A DNA stretch of 64,000 bases from Saccharopolyspora gregorii (GCF_024734405.1 NZ_CP059556.1:5084001-5148000), one strand, 5' to 3'; positions 1 through 12,405 are shown, counted from the first letter of the stretch. Numbers and translations: made by a program. Notes: generated by a model from the letters alone, not told the origin.

Positions 1-112
1 TTCCCGCTCGTCGCTGCGCCCCGGCGGCACGAGCGCCACCGGAACCGGTCTGCGATGAAGAGGGGCCAACCCGCCGTTCTGATACAGCGCTCACCGGAAG
101 GTGTGAAAACGC

Positions 113-150
113 AGTGGGCGGGAGCCCCCGTTCGGGGACTCCCGCCCACT
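113..150 (-). terminator. Strong hairpin, probable aceA-side terminator
   Basis: Arms AGTGGGCGGGAG (113-124) and CTCCCGCCCACT (139-150) pair perfectly, with CCCC/GGGG pairing further in around a GTTC loop. Read on the minus strand, the stem is followed within a few bases by TTTT. It lies about 175 nt past the aceA stop, so it may instead serve a gene entering from the left. Confidence 0.6.
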
Positions 151-250
151 CGCACCATTGCGATCACGCACACCCCGCCACAGGGCCGCTGGTGCGTCTG
201 AGATGAGCGCTCCCGCGACGAGCGCTCAGCCGTGCTGCCGGGTGGGGAAC

Positions 251-280
251 GCGGTTCCGGCCGCCGCGGACCGGAACCGC
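251..280 (-). terminator. Hairpin 45 nt after the aceA stop
   Basis: GCGGTTCCGG (251-260) and CCGGAACCGC (271-280) form a perfect 10-bp stem with a 10-nt loop. There is no U-tract, so it could be an RNA-end stabiliser or a GC-rich terminator. Confidence 0.4.
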
Positions 281-324
281 CGCCCCCCGCCCGTCCGGCG
301 CCTCGGCACCGGATCAGGTCGCGA

Positions 325-1647
<1,323 letters not shown>

Positions 1648-1754
1648 GGTCTTCCCCTTCCGGGATGTTCGTTGCGGCGTTGCTGGACCCAGTCTTGCCG
1701 CAGAACCACCCCGTTCAGCGAAGAAATCCAAGGAAATTTCGGCCCTTTTTCTGC

Positions 1755-1760
1755 TAGCAT
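1755..1760 (+). promoter_or_regulatory. -10 element of ramB, leaderless arrangement
   Basis: TAGCAT ends exactly 7 nt before the ramB ATG, and no Shine-Dalgarno lies between them. This spacing would put the transcript start at the A of ATG. No good -35 hexamer is visible. Confidence 0.5.
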
Positions 1761-1767
1761 CAACGCC

Positions 1768-3228
1768 ATGGCCGAGTTCGCCCCCGAAGAAGACCGCAAT
1801 TTTTCCACCGACCAAGACCTCCTGGTCTTCGGTCAGAGATTGCGCCACCTGCGCCGCGCCGCCGGGCTCACCCTGGTTGAGCTGGGCGAACGCGTCGGCC
1901 GCGCGCCATCTCAGCTGTCCCTGCTGGAGAACGGGCACCGGGAGCCGAAGCTCTCGTTGCTGCGCGCGCTCGCCGACGCCCTGGGCAGCTCGGTGGACGA
2001 ACTGCTGTCGAAAAAACCGCCGAACCGCCGCGCGGAGCTCGAGATCGCCGTCGAGCAGGCCCAGCTCGACCCGCTCTACCAGCGGCTGGACGTGCCACCG
2101 CTGAAGGTGGGCAAGCGGGTGCCGACCGAGGCGCTGGAGCACGTGCTCGCGCTCTACGACGAGCTCAAGCGGCGGGAGACCAAGCAGGTCGCCACGCCGG
2201 AGGAAGCGCGCAAGGCGAACGCCGAGCTGCGGCAGATGATGCGCGAGCACGGCAACTACTTCCCGGAGATCGAGAAGGCCGCCTCCGGCATCCTGGAGCG
2301 GGTCGGCTACCACGGCGGCGCGCTGTCCGAGGGCGTCATCCAGTCCATCGCCACGCACATGGGCTACGGGCTGCGGTTCGTCACCGACCTGCCGCGATCG
2401 GTCCGCTCGATCACCGACATGCGGCACAGCCGGATCTTCCTGCGCCGCGAATCGCTCGGCATGCACAGCCCGCGCACGATCCTGCTGCAGACCCTCGGGC
2501 ACCTCACCCTCGGGCACAGCCAGCCGCGGGACTTCGCGGACTTCCTGCGCCAGCGGGTCGAGGCGAACTACTTCGCCGCCGCCGTGCTGATGCCGGAGCA
2601 GGCCGCGGTCGGCTACCTCAAGCAGGCCAAGGCGGACCGCGACCTGGCGGTGGAGGACCTGCGGGACGTGTTCTCGGTGTCCTACGAGATGGCGGCGCAC
2701 CGGTTCACCAACCTCGCGACCCAGTACCTGGACCTGGTCTGCCACTTCGTCCGCAACGACGAGACCGGGATCATCTACAAGGCCTACGAGAACGACGGAC
2801 TGGTGTTCCCCACCGATCCGGCCGGCGCCATCGAGGGCCAGCGGATGTGCCGGCACTGGGCCGGGCGGATGGTGTTCGCTTCGCCGGACCGCTACTCGAC
2901 GCACTACCAGTACACCGACAAGCCCGGCGCCACCCACTGGTGCGTGGCGCACGTCGACCCCAACCGGGGGCGCGACTTCGCCATCACCCTCGGGGTGCCC
3001 TACACGGAATCCCGCTGGTTCCGGGGTCGCGAGACGACGAACCACTCGAAGTCGCGCTGCCCGAACGGCGAGTGCTGCCAGCGCCCACCGACAGAGCTCT
3101 CGAACCGGTGGCAGGGCATGGTGTGGCCATCAGCACGGGCCCACTCGCACGTGCTCTCCGCGCTGCCATCGGGGACCTTCCCCGGGGTGGACGAGGCCGA
3201 CGTGTACGCCTTCCTCGAATCGCACTGA
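1768..3228 (+). CDS. ramB: RamB-type regulator of acetate metabolism (XRE HTH plus degenerate ImmA/IrrE-like domain)
   Basis: The 486-residue protein has an N-terminal XRE helix-turn-helix (about residues 20-80). A central ImmA/IrrE-like domain follows, whose metal motif is degenerate (L-G-H-L-T-L-G-H near residue 240, not H-E-x-x-H). The C-terminal region is cysteine/histidine-bearing. This layout and length match RamB of Corynebacterium and Mycobacterium, which represses or activates aceA according to carbon source. Its position head-to-head with aceA supports that assignment strongly. The ATG at 1768 follows a -10-like TAGCAT by 7 nt without a ribosome site, so translation is probably leaderless. 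It converges on the decayed merR gene. Confidence 0.9.
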   Translation: MAEFAPEEDRNFSTDQDLLVFGQRLRHLRRAAGLTLVELGERVGRAPSQLSLLENGHREPKLSLLRALADALGSSVDELLSKKPPNRRAELEIAVEQAQLDPLYQRLDVPPLKVGKRVPTEALEHVLALYDELKRRETKQVATPEEARKANAELRQMMREHGNYFPEIEKAASGILERVGYHGGALSEGVIQSIATHMGYGLRFVTDLPRSVRSITDMRHSRIFLRRESLGMHSPRTILLQTLGHLTLGHSQPRDFADFLRQRVEANYFAAAVLMPEQAAVGYLKQAKADRDLAVEDLRDVFSVSYEMAAHRFTNLATQYLDLVCHFVRNDETGIIYKAYENDGLVFPTDPAGAIEGQRMCRHWAGRMVFASPDRYSTHYQYTDKPGATHWCVAHVDPNRGRDFAITLGVPYTESRWFRGRETTNHSKSRCPNGECCQRPPTELSNRWQGMVWPSARAHSHVLSALPSGTFPGVDEADVYAFLESH

Positions 3229-3240
3229 TCCGTCCCGGTT

Positions 3241-3259
3241 CCCGCCGGTGGCCGGCGGG
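3241..3259. terminator. Hairpin between convergent ramB and merR remnant
   Basis: CCCGCCGG (3241-3248) and CCGGCGGG (3252-3259) form a perfect 8-bp stem with a TGG loop, 12 nt after the ramB stop. It can work in both directions; no U-tract is present. Confidence 0.5.
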
Positions 3260-3529
3260 GATCAGGTCCGGGGCCGCGCCGGGATCGGCATCGCCAGCGT
3301 GGTGAGATCGGCGTGATCGGCGGAGCGGACGGTGGCCGGCTGCTCGGCACCGCGGAGGTCGAGCAGCAGGTCGGCGCCGATCGCGGTGCTCACCGCGGGG
3401 TAGAGCGTGGTCGGCTGGAACCGGACGTCGAGCTCGGGTCCCATCACCCGCGCCGGAACCGGGAAGTCCTTCCCGGATTCGGTGGTCAGCGTGCCCTGCC
3501 ACTGCGAACCGCCAGTGACAGTTGTTCGG

Positions 3530-3564
3530 AGGTGCTCTCCTCCAACGCACGGAGGAGAGCACCT
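3530..3564. repeat. Perfect 14-bp inverted repeat inside the merR pseudogene
   Basis: AGGTGCTCTCCTCC (3530-3543) and GGAGGAGAGCACCT (3551-3564) are exact reverse complements around a 7-nt loop. It coincides with one of the frame changes of the pseudogene. Confidence 0.85.
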
Positions 3565-4185
3565 TCTCCACCGCCACGCGGGTGGTGACGGCGGGCAACG
3601 CGTCGAGCATCGCCCGGTAGTCCGGGAAGGGATCGGCGAGCAGCCGACAGCGCTGCTCCACCGCCCCGTCCAGCACCACTGGAAAACCCTTGCGCGCCAC
3701 AGTGATCGCGATCCGATGGCTCCGGTGCGAGCCCGGCATCGCGGACCGCAGGTCGTCCGCGTGCACCGTCGCCGACCAGCCGCCCACCGCCGACTCCCCG
3801 GGCAGCAGCGTTCGAGTCGCCACCGGTACCGGTCGGTAGCGGGCACCGGCACCGATCCCGGCCCGCACTCGAAGAGCACCCCGTTGAGCACGGGGACTTC
3901 GGACTCCCGGGTGGTCGCGGACAGCCCCTGCTCGACCGCGGCGGCGAACACCGGGCTGCGCAAGGTGATCGGCTCCGACGACGGCTCCTCCGCCAACGAC
4001 GCGGTGGTGATCGCGGCCTGCCGCTGCGAGGCGGCAGCATCACCCAAGGCCTTCCGCACGTGCTCCGCCACCAGGTGCACCGCGTGCTCGGCATCGGTGT
4101 CGAGCACGTCCCCGACCGTCGCGAGCGGCATGCCGATCTCGCGCAACCGGCGCAACAGCACGGCTCGCTCCACCTGGCCCTGCTC

Positions 4186-4253
4186 GTCGAACCGGCAACC
4201 CCGTAGAACCGGCAACCCCGTCGAACCGGCAGCCCCGTAGAACCGGCAGCCGG
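4186..4253. repeat. Four 17-bp tandem units in the merR pseudogene
   Basis: Units start at 4186, 4203, 4220 and 4237, each a variant of GT(C/A)GAACCGGCA(A/G)CCCC. Three extra copies add 51 bp, so the array itself keeps frame and inserts 17 residues between the winged-helix tyrosine and D-E-Q-G. Confidence 0.9.
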
Positions 4254-4440
4254 ACCCCACGTCGACCCTCGTTGGGGCGAGGAACCCGGAGTCGGCGTAG
4301 AAGCGCGACGGCGCTGGCCGTCAGGCCGGTGCGCTGGCGAAGGAACCGATGGACATCACTTCAAAACTGGACACGGCGCCATCATCGAGCTTCGACCGAC
4401 TTGGGGGTCAACGATGCCGAACCGAACGATCCCGGGACCC

Positions 4441-4494
4441 GACCGCACGCCAGGACCCAGCCGCACGCCAGGACCCGATCGCACGCCGGACCGC
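4441..4494. repeat. 18-bp tandem repeat, about three units
   Basis: GACCGCACGCCAGGACCC (4441-4458), AGCCGCACGCCAGGACCC (4459-4476) and a decayed third unit to 4494 lie in the gap between the merR remnant and the LysR stop. Confidence 0.8.
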
Positions 4495-4500
4495 GTCCCG

Positions 4501-5394
4501 CTACCGGACGCGCTTCTCCCGCGGCCGCGCCGAACTCGTCGCGAGATCGACGAACCGGGACGCGGCGGGCGACAGCGGACCCGGACGCCAGAGCAACCGG
4601 CTGCTGCGGACCACCTTCGGCCGCAGCGGGAGCACCGTGGCGCCCTCCTTTGCCGCGCCCACCGCCATCGACTCCGGCAGCAGGGTGACGCCCGCGCCGG
4701 CCAGCACGAGCGGGACGACCATCGCGAGGTGCGCGGTCTCCACCGACACCTTCGCGCGGAGCCCGCTGGCGGCGACCACGTCCTCGATGACCGCGCGCGT
4801 CGCAGTGCCCTCCGGAGTCGCGACGAAGTCCCGCGCCGCCAGCTCGGACAACCCGATCCGCTTCTGGCCCGGCTCCCCCGGCGGCAGCACCGCGTAGATC
4901 TGCCGACCCGGCAGCACGGCCTCGGCCATGCCCTCCGGGTCGGTGCTGGCATCGACCACGCCGAGCTCGCACTGCCCGGCCCGGACGCTGCCGGTCGCGG
5001 TCTTGCCCAGCTCCTGGTCGAACACCCGCACGTCGACCTGCGGGTAGTGCCGGAGGAACTCACCGATCAACCGAGCCAGCGGGTCGACCGCGAGCGTCGT
5101 CTGCGCGACGATGTCCAGCCGCCCCGATGCCAGCCCGAGCACCTGCCGCACGGAATCCTGCGCCGTGCTCAGGTCCCGCATCACCTGGCGGGCCGGTTCC
5201 AGCAACGCCTCCCCCGCCGCGGTGAGCCGGACACCGTGCGGCAGCCGGTGGAACAGCTTGCCGCCGAGCCGGTTCTCCAGCTGCCCGATCGCGGTCGACA
5301 ACGACGGTTGCGCGACGCGCAGCGACTTCGCCGCACCGGTGAAGCTGCCGTGCTCGGCGATGGCCAGGAAGTACTCCACCTCACGACGCTCCAC
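4501..5394 (-). CDS. LysR-family transcriptional regulator
   Basis: The 297-residue protein has the typical N-terminal LysR helix-turn-helix (E-V-E-Y-F-L-A-I-A-E-H-G-S-F through A-A-G-E-A-L-L, about residues 5-65), a linker helix and a periplasmic-binding-like effector domain. The GTG at 5394 is preferred over upstream in-frame starts because GGAGGGGAG sits 6 nt before it and the length is normal for the family. It lies 102 bp behind the arylsulfatase on the same strand, with a hairpin between them, so co-transcription is uncertain. Effector and targets are unknown; control of the sulfatase is a possibility only. Confidence 0.85.
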   Translation of the reverse strand: MERREVEYFLAIAEHGSFTGAAKSLRVAQPSLSTAIGQLENRLGGKLFHRLPHGVRLTAAGEALLEPARQVMRDLSTAQDSVRQVLGLASGRLDIVAQTTLAVDPLARLIGEFLRHYPQVDVRVFDQELGKTATGSVRAGQCELGVVDASTDPEGMAEAVLPGRQIYAVLPPGEPGQKRIGLSELAARDFVATPEGTATRAVIEDVVAASGLRAKVSVETAHLAMVVPLVLAGAGVTLLPESMAVGAAKEGATVLPLRPKVVRSSRLLWRPGPLSPAASRFVDLATSSARPREKRVR

Positions 5395-5453
5395 GACGAC
5401 CTCCCCTCCTCCGCTCACCGTAACCACCGCGGAGCAGGCGACCAGCGGGAACG

Positions 5454-5484
5454 CCCGGCCCGACGGCAGCACCGCCGGGCCGGG
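5454..5484 (-). terminator. Hairpin after the arylsulfatase gene
   Basis: CCCGGCCCG (5454-5462) pairs with CGGGCCGGG (5476-5484), starting 12 nt past the sulfatase stop. GC-rich, no U-tract. Confidence 0.45.
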
Positions 5485-5496
5485 CCGGGAACCCGC

Positions 5497-7857
5497 TCAG
5501 TCGTGGGCGGCGCGGAACCGCTCCCGCGCCTCGTCGTCCGCCGCGTCGCTGGCCAGGTCGTCACCGAGGTCGAACCGCACCGATCGCAGGCGCCCGGTGA
5601 ACGCGTTGTCCACCGGTGCGTAGTCGTCCACCACCGGGGACGCCCGGTCCACCCCGACGTCGAAGGTCTCGTCGAAGGCGAAGTAGTACGGAATCGTCGC
5701 GTCCACCCGGCCCTCGGCGACCTCGGTGCCGTCCGCGGACAGCACCGCACGACCCCCCTTGCCGACACCGCCGCCGTCGTAGGAGAACTCGAGGCGCACC
5801 TCGTGCTCGCCCGGTTCCAGCCCTCGGCCGCTGATCTTGTAGATGTCGGTGCCGAAGTAGTTGTACGCGTAGCTCGGGCGACCCTCGTGGAAGTACAACG
5901 ACCACCCGCCGAACCGGCCGCCCTGCGCCACGACCACGCCTTCGGCCCCGTCTTCGGGTACCTCCACGCGTGCTGTGATCACGTACGAGCGGTTCTTGAT
6001 GTTCGGCGCGGTCTCCTCGGTGAGGCGCTTCGCGCCGGCGTGAAAGGTGATCGTGCGGCGGTCGCCGAACAGGTCCAGCCGACCGGCCTCCTTCGGGTTC
6101 TCCCGCTCGGTCATCCGGTCGTCCAGCGGGAACACCTGGTGCTTGGCCGCCTCCACCAGGAACAGCTGCTGCAGCTCGCGGAGCTTCCCCGGGTGTTCGG
6201 CGGCGATGTCGTGCGCCTGGCTCCAGTCCACGTTGGTGTCGTAGAGCTCCCAGCGGTCGTCGTCGAAGGACCGGCGGGTGCCGTCCTGCACCATCTCCCA
6301 CGGGGTGCCGTGCCTGGTCACGGCCATCCAGCCGTCGTGGTAGATGCCGCGGTTGCCGACCATCTCGAAGTACTGCACGCGATGGCGGTCCGGTGCGTCG
6401 GCGTCGTTGAAGCTGTAGAGCATGCTGGTGCCCTCGATCGGTTGCTGCGGCACGCCCTGCACCGAAGTCGGGTGCGGGATGCCCGCCGCCTCCAGGATCG
6501 TCGGCACCACGTCGATCACGTGGTGCCACTGGTCCCGGATGCCGCCGCGTTCCTCGATCCCGCGCGGCCAGTGCACGATCATGCCGTCCCGGGTGCCGCC
6601 GAGGTGCGAGGCGACCTGCTTCGTCCACTGGTACGGGGTGTTCATCGCCAGCGCCCAGCCGACCGGGTAGTGCGCGTGGGTCGTGGCGTCGCCGAGCGCG
6701 TCGCGGTTCGCGTTGATGAACTCGGCGCTGTCGGGGATCCCGGTGGCGAACCGGTGCTCGTTCAACGTGCCGCCGAGCCCGCCCTCTGCCGAGGCGCCGT
6801 TGTCCCCGAGGATGTAGATGAAGATCGTGTTGTCGAGTTCGCCCGTCTCCTCCAGCGCGTCGACGAGCCGACCCACCTGGTCGTCGGTGTGCTCCGCGAA
6901 CCCGGCGTAGAGCTCCATCAACGAGGCCGCCGCGCGCTGCTCCTCCGCGGACAGCTCGTCCCAGTGCGGCACGCCCTCGGCCCACGGGGCGAGTTCGGTG
7001 TCCGGCGGAACCACGCCGAGCGCCTTCTGCCGCTCCAGGGTGATCTCGCGCTGCCGGTCCCAGCCGTGGTCGAACTTGCCGCGGTACTTGTCCCTGTACT
7101 CCTGCGGCACGTGGTACGGCGCGTGCGTCGCGCCGAACGGCAGGTAGGTGAAGAACGGGGTGTCCGGCTTCAACGTGTGCCGGGTGCGCACCCAGTCGAT
7201 GGCCTGGTCCACCAGGTCCTCGGACAGGTGGTAGCCGTCCTCGGGCCGACGGTCCGGTTCCACGGGGTTGGTGCCGTCGAACAGCACCGGGTACCAGTGG
7301 TTCATCTCGGCGCACAAGAAGCCGTAGAACTTCTCGAAGCCCTCGCCGGTGGGCCAGCGGTCGAACGGGCCAGCCGGGCTCACGTCCCGCGCCGGGGTCT
7401 GGTGCCACTTGCCGAACGCGGCCGTGTTGTAGCCGTTGCCGTTGAGCACCTGACCGAGCGTGGCTGCGCTGCGCGGCCGGATGCCGCAGTAGCCGGGGGC
7501 CGCGCTGGACATCTCGGTGGTGACGCCCATGCCCACCGAGTGGTGGTTGCGGCCGGTCAGCAGCGCCTGGCGCGTCGGCGAGCAGATCGCGGTGACGTGG
7601 AACCGGGAGTAGCGCAGGCCGCCGTCGGCGAGCCGCTGCGCGGTGGGCATCTCGCACGGTCCGCCGAACGAACTGGACGCACCGAAACCCATGTCGTCGA
7701 TGAGCACCAGCACGACGTTCGGCGCGCCCGCGGGGGCGTTCAGCGGCTGAGCGGGGGTGAAGGCCGGGTTCTGGTCGCGCGCGTCGAGCGCGGTGACGGC
7801 GGTGGGCGGGGCGTCCGGGATCGGCAGGTGTTCACGCGATACGTCGGATGCTCCCAT
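5497..7857 (-). CDS. Type I arylsulfatase, AtsA/AtsD family
   Basis: Type I sulfatases hydrolyse sulfate esters using a formylglycine made from an active-site cysteine. This 786-residue protein has the C-S-P-T-R maturation motif at residues 92-96, an N-terminal metal-binding D-D pair near residue 54 and a G-K-W-H motif further on. The length equals that of mycobacterial AtsA/AtsD (about 787). The ATG at 7857 is chosen because a consensus AGGAGG lies just upstream; an upstream in-frame start would add 21 residues with no ribosome site. No signal peptide is seen, so it is probably cytosolic. No formylglycine-generating enzyme lies nearby. The substrate is unknown. Confidence 0.92.
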   Translation of the reverse strand: MGASDVSREHLPIPDAPPTAVTALDARDQNPAFTPAQPLNAPAGAPNVVLVLIDDMGFGASSSFGGPCEMPTAQRLADGGLRYSRFHVTAICSPTRQALLTGRNHHSVGMGVTTEMSSAAPGYCGIRPRSAATLGQVLNGNGYNTAAFGKWHQTPARDVSPAGPFDRWPTGEGFEKFYGFLCAEMNHWYPVLFDGTNPVEPDRRPEDGYHLSEDLVDQAIDWVRTRHTLKPDTPFFTYLPFGATHAPYHVPQEYRDKYRGKFDHGWDRQREITLERQKALGVVPPDTELAPWAEGVPHWDELSAEEQRAAASLMELYAGFAEHTDDQVGRLVDALEETGELDNTIFIYILGDNGASAEGGLGGTLNEHRFATGIPDSAEFINANRDALGDATTHAHYPVGWALAMNTPYQWTKQVASHLGGTRDGMIVHWPRGIEERGGIRDQWHHVIDVVPTILEAAGIPHPTSVQGVPQQPIEGTSMLYSFNDADAPDRHRVQYFEMVGNRGIYHDGWMAVTRHGTPWEMVQDGTRRSFDDDRWELYDTNVDWSQAHDIAAEHPGKLRELQQLFLVEAAKHQVFPLDDRMTERENPKEAGRLDLFGDRRTITFHAGAKRLTEETAPNIKNRSYVITARVEVPEDGAEGVVVAQGGRFGGWSLYFHEGRPSYAYNYFGTDIYKISGRGLEPGEHEVRLEFSYDGGGVGKGGRAVLSADGTEVAEGRVDATIPYYFAFDETFDVGVDRASPVVDDYAPVDNAFTGRLRSVRFDLGDDLASDAADDEARERFRAAHD

Positions 7858-7950
7858 GTGCGACCTCCTGTGCGGTGCGGCGGACGAGCACGGGAGACAG
7901 CGAAACCGCAAGCGGCGCAACGGTTTCCGCGTCCCCGCGGTGCGGCTCGA

Positions 7951-7978
7951 ATGCTAGTCGGCGAACCGCCGCGAGCAA
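7951..7978 (-). promoter_or_regulatory. Candidate promoter of the arylsulfatase
   Basis: On the minus strand TTGCTC (7978-7973) and TAGCAT (7956-7951) are separated by 16 nt, close to a housekeeping-sigma promoter. It would give an untranslated leader of roughly 85 nt before the ATG. Confidence 0.45.
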
Positions 7979-8090
7979 GGGTTCCCACGGGCCGGACGCC
8001 GCTGGTCAGCGAGTCCCGGACCACATCCGCACAAGATCACCGCAGGTGGCGGAGGTCCGCGGCGGAGGGCAGACCGATTCGCGATGCACG

Positions 8091-8109
8091 CCATAGCCGG
8101 CGGCTATGG
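8091..8109. promoter_or_regulatory. 19-bp palindrome, operator or terminator
   Basis: CCATAGCCG-G-CGGCTATGG is perfectly symmetric about one central base. It lies 60 nt past the lepA stop and about 110 bp upstream of the candidate sulfatase promoter. AT-containing symmetry with a minimal loop looks more like a protein site than a GC-rich terminator. Confidence 0.4.
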
Positions 8110-8169
8110 GCGCGGCGAACCGACCCCGCCGTCCGCACCACCGCGGAGCGGAGCTCCACCGCGGACGCG

Positions 8170-10026
<1,857 letters not shown>

Positions 10027-10125
10027 TCGGTGTTCCTTGGGATCTCGGGGTCCTCGCGGGGCGCGCGTGCAACCCACATCGTCCCACGCGGCGACCGGCC
10101 GCCGGTGCCCAACTCCGGGGGTGGC

Positions 10126-10506
10126 TCAGCGCGGCCGCTGGTCGGCGCGGATCGGATGGTCCGCCGGCACCTCGACGAGCACGATCCGCGTGCCGTCCGG
10201 GTCGACGATCCACGCCTCGTCCAGACCCCACGGCTGCCGGGCCGGTTCGGCCTCCACGGTGACTCCCAGCTCGGCGAGCCGGTCGAACTCGGCGCGCAGG
10301 TCCCGCACCTGCATCCACAGCACCTGGTCGGGGCTGGGGCCGTGCTCGCCGCGACCGGAGATCTCCAGGAACCCCTGCCCGAGGAAGAACACCGTGCCAC
10401 CCGGGAACTCGCGGGAGATCGCCAGCCCGAGCACGTCCCGGTAGAAGCGCAGCGAGCCCTCCGGGTCGCGCGGGTGCAAGATCGTGCGGCTGTTGACGAC
10501 GTCCAT
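10126..10506 (-). CDS. VOC (glyoxalase/bleomycin-resistance fold) protein
   Basis: This 126-residue protein has the beta-alpha-beta-beta-beta pattern of the vicinal oxygen chelate fold: R-D-P-E-G-S-L-R-F-Y-R-D-V-L-G-L near the start and D-P-D-G-T-R-I-V-L-V-E near the end. The family includes metal-dependent lyases, dioxygenases and drug-binding proteins; the sequence does not decide which. The ATG at 10506 follows a GGGAG site. It is transcribed with the same polarity as the cold-shock gene but sits beyond that gene's strong terminator, so it should have its own promoter or depend on read-through. Confidence 0.75.
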   Translation of the reverse strand: MDVVNSRTILHPRDPEGSLRFYRDVLGLAISREFPGGTVFFLGQGFLEISGRGEHGPSPDQVLWMQVRDLRAEFDRLAELGVTVEAEPARQPWGLDEAWIVDPDGTRIVLVEVPADHPIRADQRPR

Positions 10507-10542
10507 GGCTCCCGTTGTACCGCGCCACCCCGCCCAGGGCCG

Positions 10543-10584
10543 AAAAAACGGCGGGCCCCCCACCTCGAAGGTGGAGGGCCCGCC
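10543..10584 (-). terminator. Rho-independent terminator of the cold-shock gene
   Basis: On the minus strand a 15-bp stem (10570-10584 with 10550-10564, one G-U pair) and a 5-nt loop are followed after two bases by six U residues (10548-10543). It is the best intrinsic terminator in the window. Confidence 0.9.
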
Positions 10585-10601
10585 GAAGCGGATCACCGCA
10601 C

Positions 10602-10862
<261 letters not shown>

Positions 10863-11063
10863 CTAGTCCAGACGGCGAACTCTCCAGCTTGCGCTCAGGA
10901 CAGAGTCGCGCCCGCAACTTTCGCGAGCGTGTCGAACACGAACACAAAAATCGGCCGACTCATACAACCACACCCCGGGCGGGATCATTCCCGCGACCCG
11001 CCGGTGTTCTCGATCTCACATCACGCCTGACGTGGAGTCTTGACTGATCGCCCCGGAACGGGC

Positions 11064-11870
11064 TCACAGCCCGGATGCGAGCTTCCAGCCGAGGCTGGCC
11101 ACCAGCGCCACGACGACGGTGAGGAAGACCTTCCGCACGAACACCGACCCGCGGCTGGATGCCAGCGCGGCACCCAGCACGCTGCCGCTCGCGTTGCTCA
11201 CCGCCATCACCAGCGCCAACCCCCACAGGATCTTGCCCGCGGCGATGAAGAACAGCAGCGCCCCGAGGTTGGTGGCCACGTTGACGATCTTCGCGGTGGC
11301 CGAGGCCCCCACGAACGCGAAGCCGACCAGGCCCACGAGCAGGAAGACCAGGAACGAGCCGGTGCCCGGGCCCGCGATGCCGTCGTAGAAACCGATCACC
11401 AGGCCGCCCGCGACCATCACCCAGGTCTGCTGGACGGGCCCGAAGCGCGGCGCCGCGACCGATCCCAGGTCTGGTTTGCGCCACGTGTAGATGCCGACCC
11501 CGACCAGGGCCACCAGCACCACCACGGTCAGCACCGTCTGCGGCAGCGACGCGGCGAACACGGCGCCACCCAGGGCCCCGAGGAAGGCGACGGCCGCCAT
11601 CGGCAACGCGCTGCGCCACGGCACCGGGGTCCGCTTCGCGTAGGTCCACGCGGCCGCCGTGGTGCCCGCGACCGCGGCGAGCTTGTTCGTCCCGAGCGAG
11701 TAGATGATGTTGCCGCCTGGCACCAGCAGCAGCATCGCGGGCAGCTGGATCAGGCCGCCGCCTCCGACGATGGCGTCCACCGCGCCGGCCAGGAACGCCG
11801 CGCAGCACAGGAAGACGAGGCCGGCCAGCGTCAGGTCGGCGAAGCCGGGCCAGCCCAATGCGGTGAACAC
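11064..11870 (-). CDS. TauE/SafE (TSUP) family membrane permease
   Basis: The 268-residue protein is strongly hydrophobic with about eight membrane segments and the two-halves layout of TauE/SafE carriers, which move sulfite, sulfoacetate or other small anions across the cytoplasmic membrane. The first half has D-A-I-V-G-G-G-G and the second half has the related F-Y-D-G-I-A-G-P-G-T-G. The start is not certain: GTG 11870 gives a normal N-terminus, but no clear ribosome site precedes it and in-frame GTG codons exist a few codons upstream. It is divergent from rpsT. The substrate cannot be read from the sequence. Confidence 0.85.
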   Translation of the reverse strand: MFTALGWPGFADLTLAGLVFLCCAAFLAGAVDAIVGGGGLIQLPAMLLLVPGGNIIYSLGTNKLAAVAGTTAAAWTYAKRTPVPWRSALPMAAVAFLGALGGAVFAASLPQTVLTVVVLVALVGVGIYTWRKPDLGSVAAPRFGPVQQTWVMVAGGLVIGFYDGIAGPGTGSFLVFLLVGLVGFAFVGASATAKIVNVATNLGALLFFIAAGKILWGLALVMAVSNASGSVLGAALASSRGSVFVRKVFLTVVVALVASLGWKLASGL

Positions 11871-11965
11871 GGGGCGCGAGCCTATGCCGCCCACCACCGA
11901 TCGAGTCCCGGCTTGTGAGCGTCCTCGCACCCGGTGCCGACGCGGGTCGTCGCGAGCGCCGTTGC

Positions 11966-11971
11966 TAGGAT
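11966..11971 (+). promoter_or_regulatory. Candidate -10 of rpsT
   Basis: TAGGAT lies about 130 nt upstream of the rpsT start, which would leave a leader of about 120 nt. No clear -35 is seen. Confidence 0.35.
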
Positions 11972-12098
11972 CGTCGACCGTGCCGTGCGGCATTCCGCCA
12001 GGGAGGAAAGCTGCGCACGCCGTGGGCCCTCGGCCCCGGTGCGGCAGCGCCGATTCAGCGCGGCACGACTGAATCCGAACGAGGAAAGAGGCGCCCCA

Positions 12099-12359
12099 GT
12101 GGCCAACATCAAGTCTCAGATGAAGCGGATCAAGACCAACGAGCGCAACCGCCTGCGCAACAAGTCGGTGAAGTCCTCGGTCAAGACCGCCATCCGCAAG
12201 TTCCGCGAGGCCGTTGCCGCCGGCGACAAGGACAAGGCCCTGGAGCTGCAGCGCGCCGCCTCGCGCACCCTGGACAAGGCCGCCGGCAAGGGTGTCATCC
12301 ACGCCAACCAGGCCGCGAACAAGAAGTCGGCGCTGGCGCAGGCCGTCAACAAGCTCTGA
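12099..12359 (+). CDS. rpsT: 30S ribosomal protein S20
   Basis: This 86-residue, lysine/arginine-rich helical protein matches bacterial S20, a primary 16S rRNA-binding protein of the small subunit. It starts [11 protein letters not shown] and ends with the [13 protein letters not shown] helix. The GTG at 12099 is preceded by GAGGAAAGAGG. It is convergent with holA, its usual actinobacterial neighbour. Next come a hairpin terminator and a 7-bp tandem repeat. Confidence 0.97.
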   Translation: MANIKSQMKRIKTNERNRLRNKSVKSSVKTAIRKFREAVAAGDKDKALELQRAASRTLDKAAGKGVIHANQAANKKSALAQAVNKL

Positions 12360-12405
12360 GCCCGAGCGCGGCCGGACCTTCGTCCGGCACGCGCACCGGC
12401 CCGAG

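Larger units (their letters stand above)
1..324. other. Left-edge intergenic region downstream of aceA
   Basis: I see no convincing gene in this stretch. It contains two hairpins, listed separately, that lie downstream of aceA. A gene cut off by the window edge cannot be excluded for roughly the first 100 bases, but neither strand shows a recognisable protein end there. Confidence 0.6.
3262..4356 (-). pseudogene. Decayed MerR-family transcriptional regulator
   Basis: The minus strand shows a MerR gene in pieces. It starts M-S-I-G-S-F-A at 4356, changes frame near 4335 (TGA at 4323-4321), and returns near 4307 to read R-F-Y-A-D-S-G-F-L-A-P. After the 17-bp repeat it continues with D-E-Q-G-Q-V-E-R-A-V-L-L-R-R-L, the second half of a MerR DNA-binding domain. 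The effector half changes frame near 3835 and again near 3545, then reads in the first frame to a stop at 3262. The two indel pairs compensate each other, but the stop near the start kills a normal product. Effector is unknown. An alternative start inside the repeat could still make a shortened protein, which I consider unlikely. Confidence 0.75.
7858..8169. other. Intergenic region between lepA and the arylsulfatase
   Basis: No gene is visible in these 312 bases. The region holds a candidate sulfatase promoter (7951-7978) and a short palindrome (8091-8109), listed separately. Confidence 0.7.
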
